Assembly: GCA_937862885.1 (NCBI GenBank)
Contig: CALMEE010000101.1
Span: forward strand, 34,011 to 98,010
DNA from: an uncultured Planctomycetaceae bacterium
GTDB lineage: Bacteria; Planctomycetota; Planctomycetia; Pirellulales; Pirellulaceae
Direction of reading: 5' to 3'
Length of the DNA: 64,000 nt
Positions 55,696 to 64,000 of the stretch are shown here, piece by piece; the stretch's first letter is position 1; every line of letters begins with the position of its first letter. Position numbers and translations under genes: made by a program. The notes under the pieces are model-generated. The model saw only the letters and a list, made by a program, of their open reading frames with translations, made no database searches and was not told where the DNA came from.

Positions 55696-55855
55696 AATTT
55701 TCGACTTCACGCATCCGCAGATGCTCGGGTTCACTTCTTTCGACAAGGCCGGGTTCCTTTCGGCAACCGTTCAGCGAAAGCGATTTACCCCTGTTTGATG
55801 ATCATACTTCATTCATTAAAATCTGGTCAGTCATCACGTTTCAGCTGGAGAAATC

Positions 55856-56872
55856 ATGTCATCAACGCCGGTCCTCGAGTTCGTATTACGGAATTACAAA
55901 AACTTCAATGCTCGCTCGACGCGCGATGCGCTATTGTCGTATTGGCAACATGTGCAAAGTGGCGGCAAAATGTTTTGGACATTGGCTGGCGCGATGTCGT
56001 CTGCACAATTGGGAATTACGCTCGCTCCCGCGATTCGCGAAGGACTCGTTCACGGAATTTCGACCACCGGTGCAAACCTGGAAGAGTCGCTATTTCGTCT
56101 GGTCGCACACGATAGCTATAAAGATTTTCCTGACTATCGTTACTTTCGCAAATCGGACGACACTCGAATCCTCAAACAGCGTATGCGTCGCGTGACGGAT
56201 ACAAGCATTCCGGAAGATGAGGCTTTTCGCGCGGTAGAGAAAATTTTGGTGCCCATGTGGGAACGTGCGAGCAACGATAAGCAACGACGTTTTTGGCACG
56301 AGTATTTTTATGAACTCGTGCTGCGCATTCCCGCGAAACTTCATCAGGGCAAGGCTGACGAGTGCTGGTTGTTGGCGGCCGCCAAACAGAATCTTCCGAT
56401 GGTGGTTCCTGGTTACGAAGACTCGACCTTTGGAAACATATTCGCGTCGCACGTTAAGCATGAAGACTGCGAGGCCTCAATTGTCAAATCGGGAATCGAG
56501 TACATGGCTGAGTTTTACGATCAGTACCGCCAGTTATCCGAGGGGTCCGGCTTAGGGTTCTTTCAAATCGGCGGCGGTATCGCCGGCGATTTTCCAATTT
56601 GCGTGGTTCCATCGATCAAATATGATCTGGAGCAGAAAGTCAAACCATGGGCCTACTTCTGCCAAATTTCTGACTCGACCACGTCCTACGGCTCTTACTC
56701 CGGAGCCACGCCGAATGAAAAGATCACTTGGGATAAGTTGACCGAGACTACGCCCATGTTCGTTATCGAGTCCGATGCAACGATCGTGGCTCCACTGGTG
56801 CTTTCAGCGTTGCTGGAGTGCCATCACCATCCCAAAGAAGCGGTAAAACTAATCAAGAAGTGGACAGCGTAG
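55856..56872 (+). CDS. deoxyhypusine synthase-like protein
   Basis: This 338-residue NAD-binding enzyme belongs to the deoxyhypusine/homospermidine synthase family. Motifs seen are LVHGISTTGANLEESLFRL, VVPGYEDSTFGNIFASHV, FFQIGGGIAGDFPICVVPS and ISDSTTSYGSYSGATPNEKITWDK; K294 in the last corresponds to the lysine that forms the enzyme-imine intermediate. The eukaryotic and archaeal enzymes transfer an aminobutyl group from spermidine to eIF5A, which bacteria lack; bacterial members are thought to make polyamines such as homospermidine or to modify other targets. No polyamine genes are nearby. It stands alone after the membrane protein gene, 160 bases away. Confidence 0.88.
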   Translation: MSSTPVLEFVLRNYKNFNARSTRDALLSYWQHVQSGGKMFWTLAGAMSSAQLGITLAPAIREGLVHGISTTGANLEESLFRLVAHDSYKDFPDYRYFRKSDDTRILKQRMRRVTDTSIPEDEAFRAVEKILVPMWERASNDKQRRFWHEYFYELVLRIPAKLHQGKADECWLLAAAKQNLPMVVPGYEDSTFGNIFASHVKHEDCEASIVKSGIEYMAEFYDQYRQLSEGSGLGFFQIGGGIAGDFPICVVPSIKYDLEQKVKPWAYFCQISDSTTSYGSYSGATPNEKITWDKLTETTPMFVIESDATIVAPLVLSALLECHHHPKEAVKLIKKWTA

Positions 56873-56966
56873 CCAAGGTTTGCCGCATCGACCCCGACAG
56901 CGACCATCGATCTTTGCAGTTACTTGAACAAGTATTCCAGTGCTTGTTAGGGTAATACTTCCTCGG

Positions 56967-59321
56967 CTATTTAATGAAAAGTCGCAGCAGCAACGGCAAG
57001 ATCACCAGGTTGCCGATCAAACCGCCAAGCATTGCAACGCTCACCAGCAAGCCAAAATGCACGGTGGGAATTAACGACGACAACAGCAAGGCAAGGAACC
57101 CCACGATCAACGCGACGTTAGCCACCACCATCGCTAAACCGACGCTGCCATGAGCGGTCGTCATGGCATCAACGAGGCCGCGTCCGGCCCTACGTTCTTC
57201 CTGAAAACGCCTCAAATAGTGAATACTGAAATCCACAGAAAGCCCCAATGAAACGCTGGCCAGCATGGCTGTTGCCATGTTGATTTTGAATCCAAACCAA
57301 CCCATCGCTCCCATCACCATTAGAATGGGGCCAACATTGGGAACCAATGCGATTAGACCTAGCCGCCAACTTTGTAGTGAGATCATCAACATCGTTGCGA
57401 TTGCCATCAGCGATATGGTGAAGGTCGTCCACTGGTCCGACATCAGACTCTCAGATAAGAAGATCGTCAAGACATACATGCCGGTCGTTTTTGCTCCAGG
57501 AAAATGTCGTTGTCCCACTTCTTCAATTTTTTCGATGAGCCGTATTTTGGCAGCGGCGCCTTCAACATGTCGTGCTTGGACGATCACTCGCATGAAACCC
57601 GCATCTCGATTCCAATATCCGGCAACAAAACTAGGCTCAAGTCGATCCAAAGCTGCGAGTTTCGCGCGCTGTGGAATATCAATCGGCGGAATCAAACGAC
57701 CAAATCGCCGCAACAACCTTGGCGGCGCTAGGGGGTCTTGAGATTCCCTCTGGTCTGGCAGGCCAATCTGAACAAAATCGAGAATGTCCACCACACTCAT
57801 GGTGGATGCAATTAAAGATTCTCGCTCAAGCTCCTCTTGCATTTCTCGCACCTGTGTAAGCGAACGATCAAGGGGGGCGCCGCGCTTATCAGCGACGGGC
57901 AACAACATCTCAATCGTGTTGATTCCGTCGATTCGCTCCATTAAGAAGTTAAAGGACTTCACAATCTCGCTGGAGCGCCGAAAATTCTCGTTGAAGTCCG
58001 TGGCAATTTGCACGCGCGAGATACCCCACGCCGTGACCAGAATCAGCAAAGCCAACGATCCGCCAATCTGGTACGGGTAACCCTCGATACGAGTCACCAA
58101 ACCACGTAATCCAGCGACAACTTGATCTTCAATTGGTAAACGACCGGGCAAGTTGGCAAACTGCTTGCAACTCAACACAATCACTGGACTCAGCAACCCC
58201 GCGGCCACAAAAACATACACACATCCCAAAGCCATCATCAGCCCAAAGTTCGCGACGGGCGCGACATGGCTGGCCAACAAAGCCGCAAACCCTGCCACAG
58301 TAGTCATGCAAGTCCAAAAGACGGCTGGCCCAACATGAAGCATAGCCAATTTCAACGACGAGCGCGAATCGGATGACAATCGGCACTCGCGAAAACGTAC
58401 GGTAAGATGCACGATGGTCGCCACACCAATGACCGTAACCAATGCAACCAAAGGTGAACTCACCATGCTCATCTGAATTCCGGACCAAGCCAGCGTTGCC
58501 TTCGTCCAAACAATCGCGAATTGTACAACCAATAGCGGAAGTACGATCCAACGCCAATTCCGGAAAAGAACGGTAATAACTAATCCTAATAGGACGCTTG
58601 ATGCAATCCCTAATGTACGTCCATCGCGTTCCAGATGTCGAAATACTTCGTTGACCAACACTGGCCCGCCGGCCAACACAGCCTGCGGGCTGTGACCAGC
58701 ACAGATCTTGCGCAGTTGATCAATTGTGTTGCCTCGTTGGCGCGCCAAGGCTTCGTCGGCGGCTAGACTGACCCACAAGATCGCTGTTCTTCCATCTGCC
58801 GAAACTAGCCGTCCCCGATACAATCTACTTGTCAGGATCTCATGTTCTAGCGCCTCTGGAGATAGCAAACCAGCTTCCAATTGTTCGCGCAAGGTACGGC
58901 CATCGAAAGGAGAACCAGGGCGGCGGGCATTATCTAAACACAAGACACTATCGACACCTGGTTCGGCTAACAACTTCTCGCGCAGTTGTTGCAGTCGACG
59001 TAATCCTTGGCTTGAAAACAAATCATCGTCATCGTAGGCGATGATGCAGGTTTCCAATCCGCCGAAGATTTGCTTGAATTCCACATATTGCTGATAGCGC
59101 GGGTCATCTGGCCGAAACATTGACTCGAGCCTACGATCATATTCCAGGCTCCGCGATGCTGGCCAGGCGATCAGAAACGCAATCACACCCGATAAAAAAA
59201 GTGGCCATCGGAAGCGAATACAAAAATCAACCAAGGGGGGAAGGGGGTCGTCTCCGTCCAAAATCGCAGAAATGACCCCTGTCCGCTTTTGTTCGCTATC
59301 GTCTGCAGGTTGTTGTTTCAC
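56967..59321 (-). CDS. MMPL/RND-superfamily exporter
   Basis: This transporter has 784 residues from a GTG at 59321, whose overlap with the upstream stop is GTGA. A GTG at 59354 would add 11 residues but overlap that gene more. It shows the two-fold architecture of MMPL proteins, with a first helix (FLSGVIAFLIAWPASRSL), a periplasmic domain, a five-helix bundle and the repeat. Helices with GLSVDFSIHYLRRF and GVATIVHLTVRFREC carry the polar residues typical of the proton path. It resembles the group that exports lipids or lipid-like products; substrate unknown. It is the last gene of a five-gene operon with a pseudopilin, a C39 peptidase fusion and a MauE-type protein. Confidence 0.85.
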   Translation of the reverse strand: MKQQPADDSEQKRTGVISAILDGDDPLPPLVDFCIRFRWPLFLSGVIAFLIAWPASRSLEYDRRLESMFRPDDPRYQQYVEFKQIFGGLETCIIAYDDDDLFSSQGLRRLQQLREKLLAEPGVDSVLCLDNARRPGSPFDGRTLREQLEAGLLSPEALEHEILTSRLYRGRLVSADGRTAILWVSLAADEALARQRGNTIDQLRKICAGHSPQAVLAGGPVLVNEVFRHLERDGRTLGIASSVLLGLVITVLFRNWRWIVLPLLVVQFAIVWTKATLAWSGIQMSMVSSPLVALVTVIGVATIVHLTVRFRECRLSSDSRSSLKLAMLHVGPAVFWTCMTTVAGFAALLASHVAPVANFGLMMALGCVYVFVAAGLLSPVIVLSCKQFANLPGRLPIEDQVVAGLRGLVTRIEGYPYQIGGSLALLILVTAWGISRVQIATDFNENFRRSSEIVKSFNFLMERIDGINTIEMLLPVADKRGAPLDRSLTQVREMQEELERESLIASTMSVVDILDFVQIGLPDQRESQDPLAPPRLLRRFGRLIPPIDIPQRAKLAALDRLEPSFVAGYWNRDAGFMRVIVQARHVEGAAAKIRLIEKIEEVGQRHFPGAKTTGMYVLTIFLSESLMSDQWTTFTISLMAIATMLMISLQSWRLGLIALVPNVGPILMVMGAMGWFGFKINMATAMLASVSLGLSVDFSIHYLRRFQEERRAGRGLVDAMTTAHGSVGLAMVVANVALIVGFLALLLSSLIPTVHFGLLVSVAMLGGLIGNLVILPLLLRLFIK

Positions 59322-60415
59322 CAGTCGATTTGGCCTCCGTCGTTTACGCCACACAGGTTGTAAAGGGTCATCCAGTAGATTTCGCGCGAAATGGCTTTGG
59401 TGGAAGCGTCACCAAAGGCGAAATTCACTGATCCAGAATGCAACGAGCCAAATCCGAACGAGTGTGCATGGCGTTCGTTTCCCAGATGCCGCCAATGCCA
59501 TTGGGTCGGATGGGTTTCCAACATGAAGGGAATGTTACCCCGTCCCCGCGCTAGTCCACCCAGGAACCAACCCTGAGCCCACAATCGCCTTCCATCTTCT
59601 ACCCTACCGATTGTCTCTCCAAACATCAGCGTATTGCTTAGGCCATCAATGATTTCACTCGGCACACTCCCATTCCGACTGCGCATGATGCCATTGTAGG
59701 GTGCCGTGGCCGGATCAGGCTGATTGCCTCCGGTGTGAGCTCCAGCGCAACCAAGATAGTTGGTCATTCCGTAATCCCCTGGAAGTTCGTCATCGTAGTA
59801 GAAAAAACCGTACCCATCTTTGCCACCCGTATTCTTGCCTATGCATGGCTGAGACCCTGCCAAAATTCTTTCCGGGTCGCCAAGCGAATCACTTGGACAG
59901 CGAAACAACGGTATTTCAGACCCGGCCAAAACGGAAAACCCCTCCAATTCACCGATCCAAGGGAAGGTTGTGCTGCCTGGTAGCGGGGGAAATTGGTCCA
60001 TGAACGCATGAGGATTGTAGGCCAGCGGCGCGATTTGACTCTCCAGGTTCTCTTGCTCTAAATAGCGTAACAGCAGTGCTAAACACGACGTGTGCTGAGC
60101 GCGTTTCCAAAAGTATTGGCTCGACGGATCATTCCAATGCACGTCGTAATCAAATACGTCGGCAAAGCCTAGAGTACCCGCTGGGAAATGCCGAAAATTG
60201 GACAAGTAGATTTGTGTGGCGGAGGCAATTCGCCCCAAATTTGCTTGGCAATGCGTGCGTCGCGCGGACTCACGAACCGACTGAACCGCGGGAATCGCGA
60301 TCGCCATGAGGATCGCGACAACGGCGATAACAACCAATAACTCAACCAAGGTAAAGCCTTTTGTCTGCCAACCATGATGTCGATGGTTCCTCTGAGTATT
60401 AGAGTGCGTCATCAC
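59318..60415 (-). CDS. DUF1559 pseudopilin-like protein
   Basis: This 365-residue protein has a class III prepilin signal: QTKGFTLVELLVVIAVVAIL, with cleavage after G20, F21 as mature first residue and the conserved E25. The body is the DUF1559 (SBP_bac_10-like) domain: CQANLGRIASATQIYL, PASQ-like variable middle, FGETIGRVEDGRRL and the C-terminal SGSVNFAFGDASTKAISREI. The family is greatly expanded in planctomycetes and probably forms surface pseudopili or fibres; a function for each copy is unknown. The stop overlaps the GTG of the MMPL gene. The upstream neighbour, a MauE-like membrane protein, ends 13 bases before. Confidence 0.95.
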   Translation of the reverse strand: MMTHSNTQRNHRHHGWQTKGFTLVELLVVIAVVAILMAIAIPAVQSVRESARRTHCQANLGRIASATQIYLSNFRHFPAGTLGFADVFDYDVHWNDPSSQYFWKRAQHTSCLALLLRYLEQENLESQIAPLAYNPHAFMDQFPPLPGSTTFPWIGELEGFSVLAGSEIPLFRCPSDSLGDPERILAGSQPCIGKNTGGKDGYGFFYYDDELPGDYGMTNYLGCAGAHTGGNQPDPATAPYNGIMRSRNGSVPSEIIDGLSNTLMFGETIGRVEDGRRLWAQGWFLGGLARGRGNIPFMLETHPTQWHWRHLGNERHAHSFGFGSLHSGSVNFAFGDASTKAISREIYWMTLYNLCGVNDGGQIDW

Positions 60416-60428
60416 AACTCCCCCATAA

Positions 60429-60917
60429 TCATTTATTCTGGCGGCAACAATAAGTATATACGGTCATCCATGAGAAGACGGCCAGCAGCCCAACTTGGGC
60501 CGCACTAAACCAGCTCACAACATGATGGTCAAACCCGTAACAGCCACAGTCAATCGACAAGCCGCGCGCGAGCGCTGAAACCTGTGCGAAGCAATATAGT
60601 GCAAACAGGCTGGCCGCCAGAATCATACATTCACGGAAGAACGTGTTCGTCAACAGGAAAACTCCAACGACGACATGTGCGATCGGCAGGACCATCGCCA
60701 AGAACTTACTCATTTCCAATTCTGTCAACCGATAGCGCAGGATGCTGGCGAGGAATCCATAGCTATTGGCAAAATGAAGCAGGCCCGTATAAATCAGCAG
60801 CAGTCCCACCAACCAGGCGAAACCGCGAACCAGGTATTGAGTTGTCCCCCCCATTCGCAAAACCGGTTTAGTATTATTTTTGGGGCAATTCAGTTGGTTG
60901 ATGCTCGATATGTTCAT
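60429..60917 (-). CDS. MauE/DoxX-family redox membrane protein
   Basis: The protein has 162 residues from the ATG at 60917, which overlaps the preceding gene by 44 bases; the ATG at 60854 would give 141 residues and a 19-base gap. About four membrane helices: FAWLVGLLLIYTGLLHFA, FLAMVLPIAHVVVGVFLL, CMILAASLFALYCFAQVSAL and WFSAAQVGLLAVFSWMTV. The motif SIDCGCYG (C124, C126) is the redox-active pair typical of MauE, which supports disulfide formation in methylamine dehydrogenase. Here it probably passes electrons or disulfides to an exported partner, as it lies between a rhodanese-C39 fusion and a pseudopilin gene. Confidence 0.85.
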   Translation of the reverse strand: MNISSINQLNCPKNNTKPVLRMGGTTQYLVRGFAWLVGLLLIYTGLLHFANSYGFLASILRYRLTELEMSKFLAMVLPIAHVVVGVFLLTNTFFRECMILAASLFALYCFAQVSALARGLSIDCGCYGFDHHVVSWFSAAQVGLLAVFSWMTVYTYCCRQNK

Positions 60918-62037
60918 ACCACTCTTTCACGCCCCCTTCAAAGATTGCGACATCATTTAGACCCGCGAATACTAGATGCTGCGCTATTAACTCATCCCAA
61001 TTGCAGCCTTTGCTTTGGCAGAACACGATCACTTTTCGCTTGTTCTTCAAGAGGTCCACTGCCTGCGACAAGGCGGCATGGTCCGAACTCACCGGAACGT
61101 TAATCGCCCCGGGAATGGTTCGCCAGGCAAAGGCCTCTGGCAATCGCGCGTCAACGAGAATCACTTGCCCGCCATCATTCTTGATCGAGGCGTCCTCGAC
61201 AATTCGCTGTACTTCATCAACAGAAATTCGAGGCAGCGAAACCGACAAGTGGCGCTTGGCGATGGTCGCGGTCGCCGATGCGTTTTTCAGCAATCCAGTG
61301 GGAACGGTGCTGTGGTATGCATACGCCACAAATATTATCGACGACAGGATTAACACCAAGTTACATAACATCGCGATCCCCGATCGTCGCCGACGGATTC
61401 GAGACGCAATGCTTGGCTTTAACGCGAGTATTCCAACGACCAGGGCCAGCAACCACCACTTGTCCAACAGATGAACGATCATGCTCGAGTAAGGCCGCTT
61501 GGGGTGCTTCGAAATCTCGATCGCCACACCATTCCACTCCGTTAGTAGATCCGCTAACTTGTAGGGGAATGGGGCTCGTGGAGCATCGTACACAATGGCG
61601 TCTCCGTTCGTGTCCATGCCCAAAAAAAGTACCCAATGCGGGACGCTCCGCAATCCTTGCGTGCGGCTCAAATAAAGGATCATTGGATTCGAGGCCGATT
61701 CAAGCGCATGCAAGTTCAACCGTTTGTGCGGGTAGGCGAACACTCCAAAATCATCAGCTGCACGACATAGATCATCCATGGTTGATCCCAACTGCGTGCT
61801 GATATATTGTTCTTGTAACAGGTCATCCAGCGAAAACTCTACCCCAAGTGTTTTCATGGCGCCACCCAATGCATAAACCCCGCACGAGAATTTTACTGGG
61901 GCATGAATGCCCAAGTCGATTCGCGGTACGTCGTCATCGCGTTCGAATTGGGACACAGCAACTGCTTCACTGAAACTACACCAGACGGTTAACGCCAGAA
62001 CTGTCCAACGAGATTGATGCAAGGGAACGGGGTTCAT
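60874..62037 (-). CDS. membrane-anchored C39-type peptidase fused to rhodanese
   Basis: The protein has 387 residues from the ATG at 62037; an ATG six codons upstream is also in frame. After a signal or anchor segment (WTVLALTVWCSFSEAVA) comes a papain-like C39 domain: C52 in VKFSCGVYALGGAMKTLG, H134 in VPHWVLFLGMD and D151 in IVYDAPRAP. Two membrane helices (about 195-208 and 221-242) lead to a rhodanese domain (about 270-385) with VILVDARLPEAF and the active cysteine C340 in VIVFCQSKGCNWDE. The usual Gln before the C39 cysteine is not evident. The combination may couple leader removal with sulfur or thiol chemistry. It lies in the five-gene operon with MauE, DUF1559 and MMPL. Confidence 0.85.
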   Translation of the reverse strand: MNPVPLHQSRWTVLALTVWCSFSEAVAVSQFERDDDVPRIDLGIHAPVKFSCGVYALGGAMKTLGVEFSLDDLLQEQYISTQLGSTMDDLCRAADDFGVFAYPHKRLNLHALESASNPMILYLSRTQGLRSVPHWVLFLGMDTNGDAIVYDAPRAPFPYKLADLLTEWNGVAIEISKHPKRPYSSMIVHLLDKWWLLALVVGILALKPSIASRIRRRRSGIAMLCNLVLILSSIIFVAYAYHSTVPTGLLKNASATATIAKRHLSVSLPRISVDEVQRIVEDASIKNDGGQVILVDARLPEAFAWRTIPGAINVPVSSDHAALSQAVDLLKNKRKVIVFCQSKGCNWDELIAQHLVFAGLNDVAIFEGGVKEWYEHIEHQPTELPQK

Positions 62038-62066
62038 TTCTGCATAAAACTCCACATCGAATTTTA

Positions 62067-63323
62067 TTACATTTGTCCAGCGTGTTTTCGAAATCTGTAA
62101 ATGATAAGCCCAAGTAACGCCAACAGCGCAAGCACAGCCACCGCAACCGAATAAACACTAACGCCGCCACGCGGCCACGGAAATCGCGTTCCATCTTCCA
62201 ACGTGGCCAACGTCGATTCGTTCACCACTTTGTGAACCATACCTTGATGGACAACGTACGGGATCATTGGTTCATCCATGGCCTGAAATCTTGCTCCATT
62301 AGGGACTTTGCGCACCAGACTTGGTTTCATCTCACCACGCTTCGGACGCTCATCAATGTCAACATGTTGGATATTCTCAATTGACACCTCAATGCGAACT
62401 TCATCAACTAGATTATTGACACATCGAGCAGAGTAATCACAAACGAATCCTACGCAAAATCGTTCCCCATCAATCTCTTGATACTGCAATGAGTGATATC
62501 GGTACTGTTCATGCTGAAGTTTTGCCGCTGTCGATTCGCGATTTTTAGTTTCTGTCTCGCGTACACGGTACTTTCGCGAACCGACAACCCTCTGATAATC
62601 GTCCGGGCCGCGTAAAATCTCGATTTGCAACAATTGTGCGTCGTGTTCACGAAACGAAAAATGATAGGTACCGCATTCCGTAAGACACTTCATCATCATT
62701 GTGTTGATACCGTCCAAAGCAACTCTTGTTGGGGCATCGATTGTCTTAGTCAACATCGTTGAATACGGAATATGTAAATTGGCTAAGACTTCATCAAACC
62801 CAAATAATAGCCACAAATTTGATAGGGGAGGCAATGGGTAGCTTCCTGTGCTCTTGATATATCCAAATGCACGGGGAGTTCTTGATAATAACCCGTCCGA
62901 AATCAGTAAGAAGTTCGGACCCAGCACATTCATCATTTCCCTTTCTATGTTCCTTGGCACTTCACCAGCGTTGACCAATTCAATCGCCTCAGGTCGTGCA
63001 TCAAGTTGATAGTAGAAGTGATCGGTTTTAACTTTCATTTCCGAAATCCAATATTCCCCTCCCCAGTTCTTTACTCGACATCGTTCAGTTCGAAAAACCG
63101 TATTGGCGGGCCATGCAGGACCGGACAAGTAGATATAGGATATAGTACAGTCAAATCCTCGATCGATATATTGCCTATCGTAACGCTTCAGTTCTGCCAC
63201 ATAGGCATCGTTATTCTCAAGTGCGAAACACTTACCGCCAGCCAAAAAACCACCGGTCAATAAGCAAACGGCGAACAAGACAAAACGAAAAAAAACACCT
63301 ATATGCTCATAAATCGCAACCAT
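62067..63323 (-). CDS. membrane-anchored secreted protein, first gene of C39-rhodanese operon
   Basis: The protein has 418 residues from the ATG at 63323, chosen because GGGGGAAG lies 5 bases upstream; the frame is open to 63425 but those residues look non-coding. An N-terminal signal peptide (FFRFVLFAVCLLTGGFLAGG) is followed by a beta-rich extracytoplasmic domain with several cysteines (DCTISYIYLSG, TERCRVKNWGGEYW, MKCLTECGTYHF, FCVGFVCDYSARCVN). A C-terminal helix (VYSVAVAVLALLALLGLIIY) with a basic tail (RFRKHAGQM) anchors it. No family recognised. It lies 29 bases before the C39-rhodanese gene, and its many cysteines make it a plausible client of the redox proteins of the operon. Confidence 0.7.
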   Translation of the reverse strand: MVAIYEHIGVFFRFVLFAVCLLTGGFLAGGKCFALENNDAYVAELKRYDRQYIDRGFDCTISYIYLSGPAWPANTVFRTERCRVKNWGGEYWISEMKVKTDHFYYQLDARPEAIELVNAGEVPRNIEREMMNVLGPNFLLISDGLLSRTPRAFGYIKSTGSYPLPPLSNLWLLFGFDEVLANLHIPYSTMLTKTIDAPTRVALDGINTMMMKCLTECGTYHFSFREHDAQLLQIEILRGPDDYQRVVGSRKYRVRETETKNRESTAAKLQHEQYRYHSLQYQEIDGERFCVGFVCDYSARCVNNLVDEVRIEVSIENIQHVDIDERPKRGEMKPSLVRKVPNGARFQAMDEPMIPYVVHQGMVHKVVNESTLATLEDGTRFPWPRGGVSVYSVAVAVLALLALLGLIIYRFRKHAGQM

Positions 63324-63680
63324 GGTAGCTTCCCCCCTTGCCAGCCAAAACGTACGTACGAACTTTCGACCTACGGCGTGGTCACTCGACAATGCCGAAA
63401 ATGAAGATGCAACAAATGAAATCAAAGAAATTCGGATAGTCTGTTGAAACCGTTTATCGATTTGGACTTGGTGATCACGCCGATCAAATGCCTAGCTCGC
63501 CGATGCCGAGGACATACCCAAGCCAAGCAGTTTGGTTATTGTACGCTTAAAACGTAGACAGAACACAATAACGGCATCACACGAAACTTCAAGTTCTTGC
63601 TTTGGATTCAGATGTAACAATCTGAGTATTTACCAATACTTCTTTCAGAGCCCAAGTTAATCGATAGTCGATTTACAATA
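63324..63680. other. upstream region of the C39-rhodanese operon
   Basis: About 350 bases without a gene. The promoter of the five-gene minus-strand operon should lie here, but no clear hexamers were found. Confidence 0.35.
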
Positions 63681-64000
63681 TTAACCGACCGGACCACCTA
63701 CCACCTCCTGCTCGTCGCAGTCGTCGTCAGAGTTATCCTGGCCCTCGCCGTCCGAACAAGTTGGATCTCTTAACTAACACTGCTCCAGCACATCTCGGGC
63801 ACAGAGCCTATTAAGTACTGTACCGGGATCCAAATGTTCGGCCTTAAAACAAGCGATTAAGACACCTACTCCTGCAACTAGCGACTCAATTGGTCGCGAG
63901 CATGAATGTGGGAATTTGCAATGCGGGGGGGGGGGGGGGGGCATAGGCGACCAGCATGTGCCCGTTGTCGAAGAGGTCCCCAATCGACTGGAGCGCCGAC
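63681..64000 (-). pseudogene. 3' end of a damaged minus-strand gene
   Basis: Two minus-strand frames are open to the right edge. The more protein-like one reads SALQSIGDLFDNGHMLVAYA up to a 17-base C tract (plus-strand G, 63925-63941) and then stops at 63886. A second frame, after the tract, continues as SLVAGVGVLIACFKAEHLDPG to a TAG at 63774. In the same frame beyond that stop lies an acidic Cys-containing tail (CSDGEGQDNSDDDCDEQEVV) ending at 63681. A frameshift in the homopolymer plus one in-frame stop would explain the layout; a sequencing error is also possible. Family unknown. Confidence 0.35.
63925..63941. repeat. 17-base poly-G tract
   Basis: An uninterrupted run of 17 G on the plus strand (C on the minus strand) inside the partial minus-strand gene. 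Such tracts change length by slippage and can switch a reading frame on or off; they are also common assembly-error sites. Confidence 0.9.

Overview
The window looks like chromosomal DNA of a planctomycete, most likely of the Pirellulales. Several features point that way: a DUF1559 pseudopilin-like protein, a C39 peptidase-rhodanese fusion, paired DUF3299 proteins with a CCFG motif, a giant acidic DUF4175-like protein, and roughly balanced base composition with many TTG/GTG starts. The lineage is inferred from gene content; no rRNA is present. I saw no rRNA, tRNA, CRISPR array or intact transposase.

Layout: 1-8.8 kb carries a module of DUF4175-like protein (5' end outside the window), GldA-type ABC ATPase, fused GldF-GldG and DUF4340 protein. 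9-14.3 kb is looser: a DMT transporter, three secreted proteins and a long gene-poor stretch. 14.5-15.7 kb is thiS-thiG. 16.2-21.8 kb (minus) and 27.1-32.6 kb (plus) are two separate TetR / membrane-fusion / RND-permease efflux operons with the same internal order, facing outward from a shared centre. That centre (21.9-24.8 kb) holds attC-like sites, two probable cassette genes (a secreted protein and a GxxExxY nuclease-fold protein framed by inverted repeats) and a possible group II intron remnant. No integrase is visible, so this resembles a cluster of attC sites lacking an integrase. A 2-hydroxyacid dehydrogenase and an HD-nucleotidyltransferase protein follow.

32.8-46.8 kb is mostly housekeeping: Nudix hydrolase, IscA/HesB protein, rimO, a tandem endonuclease/exonuclease/phosphatase-fold protein, an S9B dipeptidyl-peptidase, a redoxin lipoprotein, a zinc-ribbon protein, a DMT transporter, bioF, lnt and a TANGO2/NRDE protein. 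47.5-50.6 kb (minus) is an operon of a HEAT-like membrane protein and two DUF3299 proteins. 51-56.9 kb has nadE, divergent from a zinc-ribbon/membrane-protein pair and a deoxyhypusine-synthase-like enzyme.

57-63.3 kb (minus) is a tight five-gene operon: a membrane-anchored secreted protein, a C39 peptidase-rhodanese fusion, a MauE/DoxX redox membrane protein, a DUF1559 pseudopilin and an MMPL exporter. It is my best candidate for an undescribed system, perhaps maturation and export of a cysteine-containing surface protein. The right edge carries the end of a damaged or frameshifted minus-strand gene with a 17-base G/C homopolymer.
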